Of a stretch of 64,000 nt of DNA, positions 41,497-51,624 are shown in pieces (positions within the stretch are counted from its first letter, which is position 1; the number at the start of each line of letters is the position of its first letter). The translations under genes and the position numbers were made by a program. Location of the stretch: assembly GCA_030584105.1 (NCBI GenBank), contig CP129491.1, positions 1-64,000 on the forward strand. The letters run 5' to 3'. Source of the DNA: UTCHB3 sp002050155. Its GTDB lineage: Bacteria; Bacteroidota; Ignavibacteria; Ignavibacteriales; Ignavibacteriaceae. The notes below the pieces were generated by a model, which searched no databases, was not told the origin of the DNA, and was given only the letters and a program-made list of their open reading frames with translations.

Positions 41497-43934
41497 GTTT
41501 TCTCCTGAAAAATGTGATCTTTTCTCGGTTCTTCTAAATTTTGGTTTTCAGGCTCCTCCTCATTAGGTGGTTTTTCACCTTCGCCTGCCGCCTCGCCTTT
41601 TTTCTCACCCTCAGTGGGCTTCACACTTTCACCCGCGCCTTCAGGTTTAGAATTAGGACCGGGTGAGGGTTCATTCGGTACGCCCGGTTGCTCCTGTTGA
41701 ACGGCAGATGAATCTTTCCCCGGCGTCTTCATAACAGCTGTTGAATCCTTAACGGGCTCTTTCACCCCGGCTGAATCGGGTGGCGGAGTATGCTTAGCAA
41801 TAGAATCTGCAACCACGCTGTCTCTGATCGCTTTAAGAGAATCCTGAATTTCTTTCTCAATTCTTTCTTTTTCACTCTTGTAGAACTTAACTTTGGAAAG
41901 CACGCTGTTGCTAAACCGGGTCTGTGGATACCGTGATACTAAGGTATCATAGACGGCAAATGCGGAATCCAACAACTGAAGATCGTTTTCAAGGACGAAA
42001 CCCGCAGCAAGCAAAGATTTTGGCGCAGTGAAAGTTTCGGGGTACAGTAGGAAAACCGAATAATATTTCTGAACTGCCTCGTCGTATTTTTTAGCAACAT
42101 ATATTTTTTCTGCATCTTCAAATAATTTATCTGCCGGCGACACTTTCTGAACGATCTTTGGCTTGCCTAATTTATCCGCTGCTAAATTGGCGACCGATTC
42201 GTCCTTATAATTCTCATAAACGACCTCAAATAAAGAATCCGCTACGGCATTATCCTTCTTGTCAAGATAATAAGAACCAAGTGAGAAAAGCGCCTGCCCC
42301 TGATATTTGGAGTCAGGGAACTCGGTCAATAACTTGTTATAATAGTTGAAAGCCGAATCGGGAATTATAATCTCGCCGAAAAAGACATTCCCCAGATCAA
42401 AATAAGTTTTTGCGAGCAGTGATTTTAACGAGTCTTCCGGCACAGTAGCCCTCACGGGTGCCCACCCTTTTTTCTCAATCGCCACCGGCGGGTTTCCGCC
42501 GGTACCGTCGCCTTCTTTACCGGTGTTATCTCCGGGGCGTGGTCTTCCAATGGCAAATTCATCCTCAGGGTTTGTCATTTCGGGGTTGCCCCCTTCTCCT
42601 GAAATTTTCGCCAAAGAATCCTGCAGCGCTTTAAGCGAATCAGCGGCAATTTTCAAGGAATCGGTCATGGAAGTGTCGGTTGGTGTATCATTCGGAAAGT
42701 TAAACAGGTCAGCAAGCCGAGCATCGGCTGAGTCTGCGTAATATTTCAAAGAGTCCCGTTTGTATTCTTTCGGATCAGCGATATAAGCAAGTTGCCTTGA
42801 ATAGACATATAAGTTAGTCTGCAGCCCTTCATATCTTTTAAACAAACCGGCTTTTTCTCTGATTTTTTTCAAATAATCTGCTGTAGAAGCACTTTTCTCG
42901 GCTTTCAAATAATAAACATAAGCAGAATCGAAATCCATCAGGTTATTTTCGAACATATCGCCGAGTTCAAATCTTGCGATCCCGGAAGAAGAAGAATTCA
43001 TAGCCAGAGTATCGAGCACATAAAACTGTTTGTACGCTTCGTTGAATTTTCCGAGTTTTTTGAGAGTAAGCCCCGTTTGCAGGTAGATTTCGTCAATCTT
43101 ATCCTGATATTTGAACTCTCTGCCCATTGCTTCGAAATTATTAAGCGCTTCATCCATTTTTCCCAATTCTCGCAGGCAGATATTATAGTTCAGGTTAGAG
43201 TTGTACTCGACATCATACGGCGGACTGAACTCAAGGGTTTTTTTGTATGCATCAGCCGCCGGAGCGGGGTTGTTCAGCTGTTTGAAATAGATTTCACCGG
43301 TCTCGTAAAGCGCTTTGGAAGAAAGGTCATCCGAAAGATCCAAAGCCACAATTTCTTTCAGTTTCTGCACCGCTTCCGGATATTTTTCCTGAAATTTCAG
43401 ATACCTCACTTCTTCGATGTAAACTTCCGCCAGCACATCTTCATCTTTCTCTTCTAACGCTCTGTTTTTCGCTTCCTGCAAATATTTCATACCGTCGTCG
43501 AATTTTTTCATCTGCATTTCTGACTTTCCAAGCCAGAGAGTTGCTTCCAGCACGAGATCGCTGTTCGGCTGTGTGGCTATCAATTCCTGAAACTTTCGGG
43601 AAGCTTTTATATAACTTTTTTGATAGTAAAATGCTTTCCCGATCAGGAATAGTGCGTCATCAACATAGGAGCTTTCCTGATGAAACTGCAACAATTTGGA
43701 AAATTTTTCGATAACTTTCGGAAGGTTCTGGCTTGCCGCCGCGGGGATTGCCGCATCGGAAACAAAAAAGATATCTTTACGATCCTTTATTATCAGCTCT
43801 TCAGCGTCGTAATAAAGGGTTTTCGCATTATGGTAAAGGTTGAAATATGTGGTGAAATCTTGCCATAGCCCGCAACCTCCGAAAATGAAAATAAACGGGA
43901 GAACGGCAAGAAGAACGAAAAACTTCGATTTCAA
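41418..43934 (-). CDS. Large TPR lipoprotein (possible PorW/SprE-like type IX component)
   Basis: 838 residues from TTG 43934 (no ATG available). Lipoprotein signal with FIFIFGGC, lipidated Cys21. From about residue 30 to 350 and 480 to 650, TPR and Tol-Pal-like repeats (YVDDALFLIGKAFYYQ, KYQGQALFSLGSYYLDK). C-terminal 150 residues are Pro/Glu/Lys/Ser-rich and low in complexity (PSPGPNSKPEGAGESVKP). The opening YFNLYHNAKTLYYDAEE, the lipid anchor and TPRs recall PorW/SprE of type IX secretion, which fits the many T9SS cargos here; this is inference. The last 26 codons run through the AlbA_2 start in another frame, so the natural end may differ. Confidence 0.8.
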   Translation of the reverse strand: MKSKFFVLLAVLPFIFIFGGCGLWQDFTTYFNLYHNAKTLYYDAEELIIKDRKDIFFVSDAAIPAAASQNLPKVIEKFSKLLQFHQESSYVDDALFLIGKAFYYQKSYIKASRKFQELIATQPNSDLVLEATLWLGKSEMQMKKFDDGMKYLQEAKNRALEEKDEDVLAEVYIEEVRYLKFQEKYPEAVQKLKEIVALDLSDDLSSKALYETGEIYFKQLNNPAPAADAYKKTLEFSPPYDVEYNSNLNYNICLRELGKMDEALNNFEAMGREFKYQDKIDEIYLQTGLTLKKLGKFNEAYKQFYVLDTLAMNSSSSGIARFELGDMFENNLMDFDSAYVYYLKAEKSASTADYLKKIREKAGLFKRYEGLQTNLYVYSRQLAYIADPKEYKRDSLKYYADSADARLADLFNFPNDTPTDTSMTDSLKIAADSLKALQDSLAKISGEGGNPEMTNPEDEFAIGRPRPGDNTGKEGDGTGGNPPVAIEKKGWAPVRATVPEDSLKSLLAKTYFDLGNVFFGEIIIPDSAFNYYNKLLTEFPDSKYQGQALFSLGSYYLDKKDNAVADSLFEVVYENYKDESVANLAADKLGKPKIVQKVSPADKLFEDAEKIYVAKKYDEAVQKYYSVFLLYPETFTAPKSLLAAGFVLENDLQLLDSAFAVYDTLVSRYPQTRFSNSVLSKVKFYKSEKERIEKEIQDSLKAIRDSVVADSIAKHTPPPDSAGVKEPVKDSTAVMKTPGKDSSAVQQEQPGVPNEPSPGPNSKPEGAGESVKPTEGEKKGEAAGEGEKPPNEEEPENQNLEEPRKDHIFQEKTWAILSKEGTYSSLLRRGNPPQRSSS

Positions 43935-44008
43935 AAAAAATTCCGAAAAATTTACTGAACAGAGTTGAATTTAGAGAACCACTGTGGGAATTTCAATGCA
44001 AATAAAAA

Positions 44009-44347
44009 TCAAAGGGCATCCGTACCCGACTCGCCCGTTCTTATTCTGATTACATCGGCAACATCAGAGAGAAAGATTTTACCGTCGCCCACCTGCCCGG
44101 TGGGTGCGGTTCTCATAATGGTATCAATAGCCAGTTCTGCAAGGTCATCTTCGACAACGAGTTCAATTTTAATTTTTGGAACAAACTCTATCGTGTATTC
44201 CGAGCCTCTGTAAACCTCTTTATGCCCTTTTTGTCTGCCGTAACCTCTGACTTCTGTGATGGTTAAGCCTTTAAAGCCTTCTTCTAAAAGTGCTTCCTTT
44301 ACATCATCAAGTTTGAAGGGGCGAATAATAGCTTCGATTTTTTTCAC
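44009..44347 (-). CDS. glnB: Nitrogen regulatory protein P-II
   Basis: 112 residues from GTG 44347 with GGAG six bases before. Start MKKIEAIIRPFKLDDVKEAL, T-loop GYGRQKGHKEVYRGSEYTIEF with the uridylylatable Tyr51, and the B- and C-loops (TAPTGQVGDGKIF, VIRIRTGESG) are the P-II signatures. Known role: trimer that binds ATP/ADP and 2-oxoglutarate and controls glutamine synthetase, ammonium transport and GlnE. It sits 16 bases downstream of secA, an unusual partner, and is not beside amtB, so GlnB and GlnK cannot be told apart. glnE lies at 58337. Confidence 0.95.
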   Translation of the reverse strand: MKKIEAIIRPFKLDDVKEALLEEGFKGLTITEVRGYGRQKGHKEVYRGSEYTIEFVPKIKIELVVEDDLAELAIDTIMRTAPTGQVGDGKIFLSDVADVIRIRTGESGTDAL

Positions 44348-44363
44348 GGCTCACTCCATTTAT

Positions 44364-47300
44364 TTAAGCATTTTTCCCGTGGCAGTGTTTATATTTTTTG
44401 CCGCTTCCGCACCAACAGGGGTCGTTTCTTCCGATTTTTTCTCCGACTCTCACGGGCTGTTGTTTTCCTACCTGCGAAGTTTCCTGTTCTTTTGGAGAAG
44501 GTACATACCCGCCGTGCATCCCGGCATTATCGGCAGATTCTTTCACAGCTCTCTGTGGTCGTCTCTCCGGGCGTCGTGTAATTTGCACATTTTCCGGCTG
44601 AGCAGGGTAAAGTTTAAACGCAATTTGAACGGTTTCGTTTCTAATTTCTTCAAGAAGCCGTGTGAACAGATCGAAAGCTTCGTTTTTATATTCAATCAGA
44701 GGGTCTTTTTGCCCGTAAGCCCGCAGGTTAATACCTTCTTTCAGGTCGTCCATATCGCGGAGGTGCTCTTTCCACCTGTTATCTATTACGGTTAAGAAAG
44801 CGAACCGTTCGATCCTTGCCATCATTTCGGATGAAAGAATCTGCTCTTTGTGGTCGTACTGTTCCTGCGCCACTTTAATTATTCTTTCAGCCAGCCCTGT
44901 TTTGTTGAGCAGCCCCCACTCACTCCTGTCGAATTTCATATCAATTAACAGGTGGGTTTGCAGGTCTTTTTCTAATTGTTCAACTTCGGCATCTTCGTAA
45001 TATTTTTCAACGAGGTCAGCAACATAGTCTTCCATCATTTCCAGAATTTCGGTTCGCAGCCTCTCACCGTGCAGGGCTCTGTTTCTTCTGGAATAGATGA
45101 TGGTTCTCTGTTGGTTCATAGTGTTATCATACTCAAGCAATCTTTTTCTGATAGCAAAGTTGTTTTCTTCAACCTTTTTCTGCGCTCTTTCAACAGATTT
45201 GGTGATAATCGGATGTTTGATAACTTCGCCCTCTTCGAAGCCGGCACGGGACATAATAGCCGCCGCGCGTTCACTACCGAACAGCCTTAGCAGATCATCT
45301 TCCAAAGAAAGGAAGAAGATGGTTGTACCGGGGTCGCCCTGCCTTCCCGAACGCCCTCTCAGCTGGCGATCTATACGCCTCGACTCGTGCCTTTCGGTAC
45401 CGAGGATAAACAACCCGCCTTTTTCTCTGACTCCGGCACCCAATTTAATATCGGTACCGCGTCCCGCCATGTTGGTAGCGATGGTAACCGCACCCGGCTG
45501 ACCTGCAAAAGCCACCACTTCCGCCTCGTGTTGGTGCTGTTTTGCGTTCAAAACATTGTGCCGGATACCGCGAAGTTTCAACATACGGCTGATGGTTTCT
45601 GAAACCTCCACTGAAGTGGTGCCCACCAGAACAGGTCTCCCTTCTTTTTGCAGTTCCGCAACCTTATTTGCAACCGCATTAAATTTTTCGCGTTTTGTAC
45701 GGTAGATGTGGTCGTCGTCATCCACTCTGGTGATCGGTTTATTGGTTGGAATAACCACCACTTCTAATTTATAGATTTCATCAAACTCACCCTCTTCTGT
45801 CTCAGCGGTACCGGTCATCCCGGCGAGTTTTTTGTACATTCTGAAGTAGTTTTGCAGCGTAATAGTAGCCAGCGTTTGAGTGTCGCGTTCCACTTTCACA
45901 TTTTCTTTAGCCTCAATCGCCTGATGAAGCCCGTCGGAGTATCTTCTGCCGGGCAGCACCCTTCCGGTAAACTCATCAACAATGGCAATTTTTCCATCTT
46001 CGGTAATCACATATTCGTCATCTTTTTCGAAAAGGGTGTAAGCCTTCAGTAGTTGATTGATAGTGTGCAATCTGTCAGATTTTTCTGAATAGTCGAACCG
46101 CAGTTCTTCTTCTTTTTTTCGCAGTTGCTCTTCTGTTAAGGTAGGATCGTTTTTATATTTGCTGATCTCGGTTCCGAAATCAGGGAGAACAAAAAAAGAT
46201 TTCCCTTCCGGTGTTCCTTTTGCAAGTTCTTCTCTTCCTTTTTCGGTAAGTTCAATCGAGTTGTTCTTTTCATCGATAACAAAATACAATTCTTCATCGA
46301 TGATGTGCATGTTTTTCCCTTTGTCGCGCAGGTACTCAAGTTCTGTCGTTTGCATCAACTGTTTGTTTTCCGGTTCCGCCACCATTTTCATCAGTTTTTT
46401 ATGTTTAGGCAGCCCACGGAAGGCTCGGAAGATTTTAACACCCGCTTCGGTTACGCTCTCTTTTGTTTGTTCACCCGCAAGCAGTTTTTCTGCTTCTGCA
46501 AGTATGGAAGAGACGAGGTTGCTCTGAAGCCGGTATAATTTATCAATTTTCGGCTTCATTTCGTCGTATTTTTGGTTATCCGAGTCAACAGGGCCCGAAA
46601 TAATAAGCGGCGTTCTTGCCTCATCGATGAGCACGGAATCCACCTCATCCACGATAGCGTAGATATATTTCCTCTGCACCTGATGCTCGGGGTCGATCGA
46701 CATGTTATCCCTCAGATAGTCGAAACCGAACTCGTTGTTGGTGCCGTAAGTAACATCGCAGTTGTAAGCAATTCTTCTTTTTTCAGGGGTCATCGAGCCA
46801 AGAATCACGCCGACAGTAAGATCGTGGAACTTGAAAATCTCGCCCATCCATTCCGAGTCGCGCTGCGCCAGATAATCGTTCACGGTTACAAGGTGTGCGC
46901 CCCGACCTGTGAGGGAATTTAAAAACAGAGGAAGTGTAGCCACCAGGGTTTTACCTTCACCTGTAGCCATTTCAGCAATTTTACCCTGATGAAGCACAAT
47001 CCCGCCCATCAGCTGAACATCGTAGGGCACCATATCCCAGGTTACTTTTTGCCCCATCACATCGTAAGTTTTACCGACGAGTCTTCTGCATGTATCTTTT
47101 GCTACTGCAAAAACTTCGGGTAAAAGTTCATCCAGAAGGTCTTCCAATTTTTCATCAAGTTCTTTTTCAAGTTCTTCAATTTGGTCGTGAATTTCCGACG
47201 CATTTTCAACCTCACCCTCAACGGCAGTAAGCTGTTCGTTCAATTCATCGATTTTTCCCCGAATTTCAGCAGTTTCGTTGTTGATATGCTCTTTAAATCG

Positions 47301-47444
47301 ATGAACTTTTTGTTTCAGTTCTTCATCGCTCAGCGAAGCGAGCTTTTCGTAATTTTCATTAATCTCATCGACGATCGGTTGCAGCTCTTTATAAGCTCGA
47401 GTGTGTTTATCGCCAAAGATGGCTTTCATTACCGATTTTAACAT
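44364..47444 (-). CDS. secA: Preprotein translocase ATPase SecA
   Basis: 1026 residues, long as in Bacteroidota. Walker A MATGEGKTLVATLPLFLNSL, DEAD-type VDEVDSVLIDEARTPLIISG, and helicase motifs NMAGRGTDIKLG and ESRRIDRQLRGRSGRQGDPG are all present. The C-terminus ends in a zinc motif GRNDPCWCGSGKKYKHCHGK that binds SecB or lipids. An acidic coiled insert (about 50-110, EIRGKIDELNEQL) near the N-terminus is typical of this phylum. Known role: drives proteins through SecYEG; the exported T9SS cargos in this window all need it. It is followed by the P-II gene in one probable transcript. Confidence 0.98.
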   Translation of the reverse strand: MLKSVMKAIFGDKHTRAYKELQPIVDEINENYEKLASLSDEELKQKVHRFKEHINNETAEIRGKIDELNEQLTAVEGEVENASEIHDQIEELEKELDEKLEDLLDELLPEVFAVAKDTCRRLVGKTYDVMGQKVTWDMVPYDVQLMGGIVLHQGKIAEMATGEGKTLVATLPLFLNSLTGRGAHLVTVNDYLAQRDSEWMGEIFKFHDLTVGVILGSMTPEKRRIAYNCDVTYGTNNEFGFDYLRDNMSIDPEHQVQRKYIYAIVDEVDSVLIDEARTPLIISGPVDSDNQKYDEMKPKIDKLYRLQSNLVSSILAEAEKLLAGEQTKESVTEAGVKIFRAFRGLPKHKKLMKMVAEPENKQLMQTTELEYLRDKGKNMHIIDEELYFVIDEKNNSIELTEKGREELAKGTPEGKSFFVLPDFGTEISKYKNDPTLTEEQLRKKEEELRFDYSEKSDRLHTINQLLKAYTLFEKDDEYVITEDGKIAIVDEFTGRVLPGRRYSDGLHQAIEAKENVKVERDTQTLATITLQNYFRMYKKLAGMTGTAETEEGEFDEIYKLEVVVIPTNKPITRVDDDDHIYRTKREKFNAVANKVAELQKEGRPVLVGTTSVEVSETISRMLKLRGIRHNVLNAKQHQHEAEVVAFAGQPGAVTIATNMAGRGTDIKLGAGVREKGGLFILGTERHESRRIDRQLRGRSGRQGDPGTTIFFLSLEDDLLRLFGSERAAAIMSRAGFEEGEVIKHPIITKSVERAQKKVEENNFAIRKRLLEYDNTMNQQRTIIYSRRNRALHGERLRTEILEMMEDYVADLVEKYYEDAEVEQLEKDLQTHLLIDMKFDRSEWGLLNKTGLAERIIKVAQEQYDHKEQILSSEMMARIERFAFLTVIDNRWKEHLRDMDDLKEGINLRAYGQKDPLIEYKNEAFDLFTRLLEEIRNETVQIAFKLYPAQPENVQITRRPERRPQRAVKESADNAGMHGGYVPSPKEQETSQVGKQQPVRVGEKIGRNDPCWCGSGKKYKHCHGKNA

Positions 47445-47610
47445 TAAGGATTTTGCTCCAAAAATTTAATACAACCTGTAAATTTAGTTATAACGGAAGA
47501 GAATAACAATGTAAATAGTACCGGGAGTTTGAATTAGTCGCCATAAATTACCGGCAACCGACACCTCACGGCAGAAGATAGTAAAAATAAAAAGCGCTGT
47601 TCAATAGAAT

Positions 47611-49404
47611 TTAATAATAAAACCAGATTGATGAATATTGCTCAATATCCTCACCGTCAGAATTAAGGCGCTGAAGATAATCGTAAATTGATACATCGTT
47701 AAAAAGGTAATCGTCAACCTTCACAACCCTTGAAAGCCAGGGGAAAAAGCGATAAACCCTTTCACCGTTTCCATTGATCATAATTATTTCGTGATCCTGC
47801 CAGGAGCGCAGGTGCGATTTTCCCATTCTGGGTACATTGAACACCGGTTCGTCCGTCCGAACCAACCCGGGCAGAAAGCGCCCCTCTTCTTTGCGCTCTT
47901 GCTGAATTCTTGCGAGAGGCACACGAAAATCGATTGTCTCCTTTTTCCCTTTGGTGTTGAACGAATAGTAGGGATCAACTCCGGAAAGTTTCAGAACCCT
48001 GCGAAGGGCTGAAGTTTCGAACCTTCTGCTGTTGTAATAAGTGAAAACTTGTTGATTATATACGCTTAAACCGGCTTTTCTAACTTTTGTTATTGCGGCA
48101 ATACTTTCGTCGGTTACTTCGGTCGGGTGTTCAAAGTGCGTAACCAAACAAATTTCGCGCTTGCCCGGCTGGTGATATTTTGTAATGATTTCGATGAATG
48201 AGTCAGTTATTCTGAAAGGAAGTGTAGCAAACACCCTGGTAGCTAACCTGATTCTTTCAATGTGACTTATTACGGAAAGATTTTTCAGAATTTTATCAAG
48301 GTGCTTATCGTTGTAGGTTAACGGGTCACCACCGGTAACCAACACTTCTGAGATATTTTTATTTCCGGCAATCCAATCGATGGCATTATCAATTTTGTTT
48401 TTGTCAACTTCTGACCTTTCAATCGGTTTTATTTCCCAATTTCTTTGGCAATATACGCATATTTGCGGGCAGCCGTCAATAATTTTGAGGATAACAATTT
48501 GAGGATACCGTCGGGTAATTTTATCAATTGGCGTGGTGTGTGCTTCGTCCATGAAGTCCATGTCTAAGTTCAATTCTCTGCTTTCGTGCACATTCCTGCA
48601 ATAATCAGTGCTTGGCAGCACCTGTGCCCTCACCATCCGGTCGTCTTCAGTTTTTCCGCTGTCGTTGAAAAGCGAGAGGTAATAGGGTGTAATTTGAAAG
48701 TCAATTTTTAGTTTTTCCGCTTCTAAAAGCCCTTGAATTTCGTGCTCTTCAAGTTTAATAATACTCTCCAAAGTATCTATATCCCGAATCAGGTGTTTCA
48801 GATGCCAGTTATGGTCGAACCAGTCGCTCGGTTGGGCGTTGAAGTGTTGCAGAATTTTGTTTTTGAGCTTCTCCCTGTTCATTTTTAGTAGAGGGTGCGT
48901 CCCCGGTTTAAATCTCATCATTTCTTTGCGCATATTTTCGGCAAATTGATCGAGTGTTTGCTCAGAGGGTGTTTTTTCTGAAAATACCCCTTTTTTGAAC
49001 GCAAACTCGCCCCACCTACCGTGTATTCCGTGGAAAAGAAATATCAATTCAATCAGATAGCCTTCACTAATTTGCTCGCGTGTCTCCCTGTTGCCCGCCG
49101 CCAATTCCCACAATATTTTAACTGAGTTAAAACCGGATAAAAGTTCGTTCTCAGTTCTGATTATATTTTTGAAAACACGGATACTCTCTTTGGCGTTTTG
49201 GCGATCGATAATATGAAGTTTTTTCAGCGGTTGCTCACTGAAAATATTGAAGCACGATCTTTCACGGTCATTGAGGTATTCGAATAGTTTTTCCCTTGCA
49301 TCGTTAACCGATGAAGATGAAGTTAAAAGGCTTTTAATCCAAGGATCAATTTTCCATAAAGTTGTGAGTAGTTGTTTTTTATCCAAGTTAAACAACTCTT
49401 TCAT
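47611..49404 (-). CDS. KamA-family radical SAM protein (lysine 2,3-aminomutase-like)
   Basis: 597 residues, against about 420 in classical lysine 2,3-aminomutase. AGGAGG lies before the ATG. The radical SAM motif CPQICVYC gives Cys312, Cys316 and Cys319; VLVTGGDPL follows and LVTHFEHPTEVT is the KamA substrate-site region. An N-terminal part of about 280 residues, rich in charged helix, is extra. KamA relatives of this long type are known in Bacteroidota but their substrate is not established; the PLP lysine cannot be identified with confidence. Hence it is called only at family level. Confidence 0.88.
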   Translation of the reverse strand: MKELFNLDKKQLLTTLWKIDPWIKSLLTSSSSVNDAREKLFEYLNDRERSCFNIFSEQPLKKLHIIDRQNAKESIRVFKNIIRTENELLSGFNSVKILWELAAGNRETREQISEGYLIELIFLFHGIHGRWGEFAFKKGVFSEKTPSEQTLDQFAENMRKEMMRFKPGTHPLLKMNREKLKNKILQHFNAQPSDWFDHNWHLKHLIRDIDTLESIIKLEEHEIQGLLEAEKLKIDFQITPYYLSLFNDSGKTEDDRMVRAQVLPSTDYCRNVHESRELNLDMDFMDEAHTTPIDKITRRYPQIVILKIIDGCPQICVYCQRNWEIKPIERSEVDKNKIDNAIDWIAGNKNISEVLVTGGDPLTYNDKHLDKILKNLSVISHIERIRLATRVFATLPFRITDSFIEIITKYHQPGKREICLVTHFEHPTEVTDESIAAITKVRKAGLSVYNQQVFTYYNSRRFETSALRRVLKLSGVDPYYSFNTKGKKETIDFRVPLARIQQERKEEGRFLPGLVRTDEPVFNVPRMGKSHLRSWQDHEIIMINGNGERVYRFFPWLSRVVKVDDYLFNDVSIYDYLQRLNSDGEDIEQYSSIWFYY

Positions 49405-49602
49405 CAGTTGCCTCCTTTCTACCCGCAGCGGTATGGATTGTGCTTAACCCACACCCTTGCCGATAAAGTTAAAGGTTAGTCTTTAGGTTAGTGTTTCTTT
49501 TAAAATATAAAAAATCTTGGAGATATGAAAGTTTATCTTCATTTTTTCGCGGACTTGTGCGAAAAAGGTGGGTGAAAGAGCTTAAAACGGCGGGATGAGG
49601 CG

Positions 49603-49632
49603 TTGCGATACCTGCAGGATGAGGTATCGCAA
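49603..49632. repeat. Perfect 10-bp inverted repeat
   Basis: TTGCGATACC at 49603-49612 and GGTATCGCAA at 49623-49632 around a 10-base loop. No T run follows on either strand, so not a standard terminator; may be an operator or RNA hairpin. Confidence 0.6.
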
Positions 49633-49880
49633 TAACAGGCTGGCATTTTTTAACAGAAGATATTACAGGGTTTTAAACATCGGGCAAAACCGTTGAGTTA
49701 CCGGCCGTAAGAGGTGGTGTGTTCTTAATACTTATTTACTTGGATCCCCCCCTCACTGAAGGAGTTCTCCATATACTTAAATATGTTTTATTAAGTGAAT
49801 AAACAAAAGTATTAACTCCATGTAAATAAAAAAGAGAAAAAATCAAACTAATATTTAATGATGGCATAAAATATAAAAGG

Positions 49881-49905
49881 GGGGCAAAGCTCAACACTTT
49901 GCCCC
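49881..49905 (-). terminator. Terminator-like hairpin of the FG-GAP gene
   Basis: Minus-strand arms GGGGCAAAG (49905-49897) and CTTTGCCCC (49889-49881), loop of seven, then CCTTTTATATTTTA, a broken T run. Confidence 0.75.
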
Positions 49906-49935
49906 GAAATGTAACCATCCTGAATTGTCTTTAGC

Positions 49936-51624
49936 TTACTTCATAAAAGCAATTTTGGCTGTTTTAACCATCACTCCGTTCTCCTCCGTTTTCAGGCGCA
50001 GCCGCAGAAGATATATCCCGCTTGGGACATTCAAACCTGCGAAGCTGAGGGTGGTCTCATGTTTCCCCTTACCCCGGAAATAAAGCTCTCTTGAGAGAAC
50101 TTCCTCTCCAAGAGCGGAGAAAACTGCGAGGTTAACATCGCCGGGTTCCGATAACTGAAACTCAACTTTAACTTCCGGATTAAAGGGATTAGGATAAGTC
50201 TTCAGGTCTATTCCATATCCTTCAGGAAGTGACTCATCCTCAATCCGGCTGGGGTTTATTGCTCCGGGGTCGCCTGACCATACCATGTAGTAAAGAGGTT
50301 GCCCCCACTCTAATTTTTGGCATACACCCCCACTACCGTTACCGTGAAATTCCCCGGCTGCAAAATCGTCAATTCCGTCCCCGTTTATGTCACCAACTTG
50401 CCCCATATGACGGTGATATGTGTCTGTATATCTTCGTCCAATAACAGGTGTGGGCCCGCCAAGCAAAACAAGGGAACCTCCGAATATATCATAAGAAGTG
50501 AAACCAAGATCGTTATACCCGTCATTGTTCACATCTCCCAGAAGTCTTGGTGTCTTAGTTGCTGTGCCGGTTAAATAGAAGGAGACATCCCTTGTAAGCA
50601 CATGACCGGTGCCTCTTTTCCCAAAACTGATGTGTACATACGAGCCGGGAAAATCTTTTGTCCACATTAACTCAGCCATTCCATCACCGTTTATGTCGGG
50701 TATAATCCTCATGTTAACGGCTTCGATTGTGTCTTGCGAAAAGAAAACATAGTTATCCATTGAGTACTCAGGGTTTCCGAAGATAAGTTTAGCGCCCTGG
50801 GGTTTTGTAAAAGTATTATTTTGTGAGTTAAGTGTATCAGTCCGGATTAATAAATCTGTATAACCATCCCCGTTTATGTCTCCTGATGTCAGAATTGGGG
50901 TACCAAATCCTTCCCTTCTTACGAGCGTATCCGGCAGACCCAGATAATATTGGCTCGTAGTAAAAGGATTAGTGAGCGGTAAAAATAAAACAAAGCCATA
51001 TTTGCCACCACCCGGTAACGGTCTTAAGAAACTTGTTAGAATAAGTTCGTCAATTCCATCTCCGTTAAAATCTCCGATATTGGTTCTTTCTCCACGGAAG
51101 TAATCATCTGTATGTAAATTAAAATATCCTCCGGGAACAGCGGCACTTAAAGAAGGAATTGTATCAAAATCAGGGCCTCCGTAAAAAATATCAATTGTGT
51201 CGATTCCATTGCGAGTAAGTCTAAACATAAGTATGTCAAGATAGCCGTCATTGTTAAAGTCATAGACTAATGGCTCCGTATCCGCTGCCCGTAAACCTGT
51301 TATTTCTATAAACCAGTGATATTTAGGCATGGGAGGAGGGGGATTCCCCCCCTCAAATATCATGTATCTGTATCCGTTAATATACGATCCGTTCGGTGCA
51401 AAAATATTGCTGCACGAAATAATAAGGAACTCATCCATACCATCGCCATTCCAGTCTCCAAGTGTAGCGATCTTTGTACCGATATCCACTCCACCGCCTT
51501 GATTATAGGCTATTGAGTCTATCGTATTGCATTTGAACCTGAACAGCAGTCTGTCAAATACTTCAGTTTGCGAAAATGCCTCTGAGGTAAAGACAAATAT
51601 TATCAGTAAAAGTAACTTTTTCAT
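49936..51624 (-). CDS. Secreted FG-GAP/VCBS-repeat protein with type IX sorting domain
   Basis: 562 residues. Signal peptide MKKLLLLIIFVFTSEAFSQ. At least seven FG-GAP-like Ca-binding loops, such as DWNGDGMDEF, DFNNDGYLDI, DFNGDGIDEL, DINGDGYTDL, DINGDGMAEL, DVNNDGYNDL and DINGDGIDDF, forming an integrin-like propeller. The C-terminal T9SS domain shows LKTYPNPFNPEVKVEFQL and ends TAKIAFMK. Its ATG overlaps the stop of the frameshifted gene upstream (TGA/ATGA), so it may be translated by coupling from it. Function unknown, presumably surface attachment or binding. Confidence 0.9.
   Translation of the reverse strand: MKKLLLLIIFVFTSEAFSQTEVFDRLLFRFKCNTIDSIAYNQGGGVDIGTKIATLGDWNGDGMDEFLIISCSNIFAPNGSYINGYRYMIFEGGNPPPPMPKYHWFIEITGLRAADTEPLVYDFNNDGYLDILMFRLTRNGIDTIDIFYGGPDFDTIPSLSAAVPGGYFNLHTDDYFRGERTNIGDFNGDGIDELILTSFLRPLPGGGKYGFVLFLPLTNPFTTSQYYLGLPDTLVRREGFGTPILTSGDINGDGYTDLLIRTDTLNSQNNTFTKPQGAKLIFGNPEYSMDNYVFFSQDTIEAVNMRIIPDINGDGMAELMWTKDFPGSYVHISFGKRGTGHVLTRDVSFYLTGTATKTPRLLGDVNNDGYNDLGFTSYDIFGGSLVLLGGPTPVIGRRYTDTYHRHMGQVGDINGDGIDDFAAGEFHGNGSGGVCQKLEWGQPLYYMVWSGDPGAINPSRIEDESLPEGYGIDLKTYPNPFNPEVKVEFQLSEPGDVNLAVFSALGEEVLSRELYFRGKGKHETTLSFAGLNVPSGIYLLRLRLKTEENGVMVKTAKIAFMK

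Larger units (their letters stand above)
49405..49935. other. 531-base spacer with an inverted repeat and a terminator
   Basis: Between the kamA-like gene and the FG-GAP gene, both on the minus strand. Contains the perfect inverted repeat at 49603-49632 and the hairpin at 49881-49905; the rest (for example 49700-49870) is A/T-rich without a supported gene. Confidence 0.55.
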
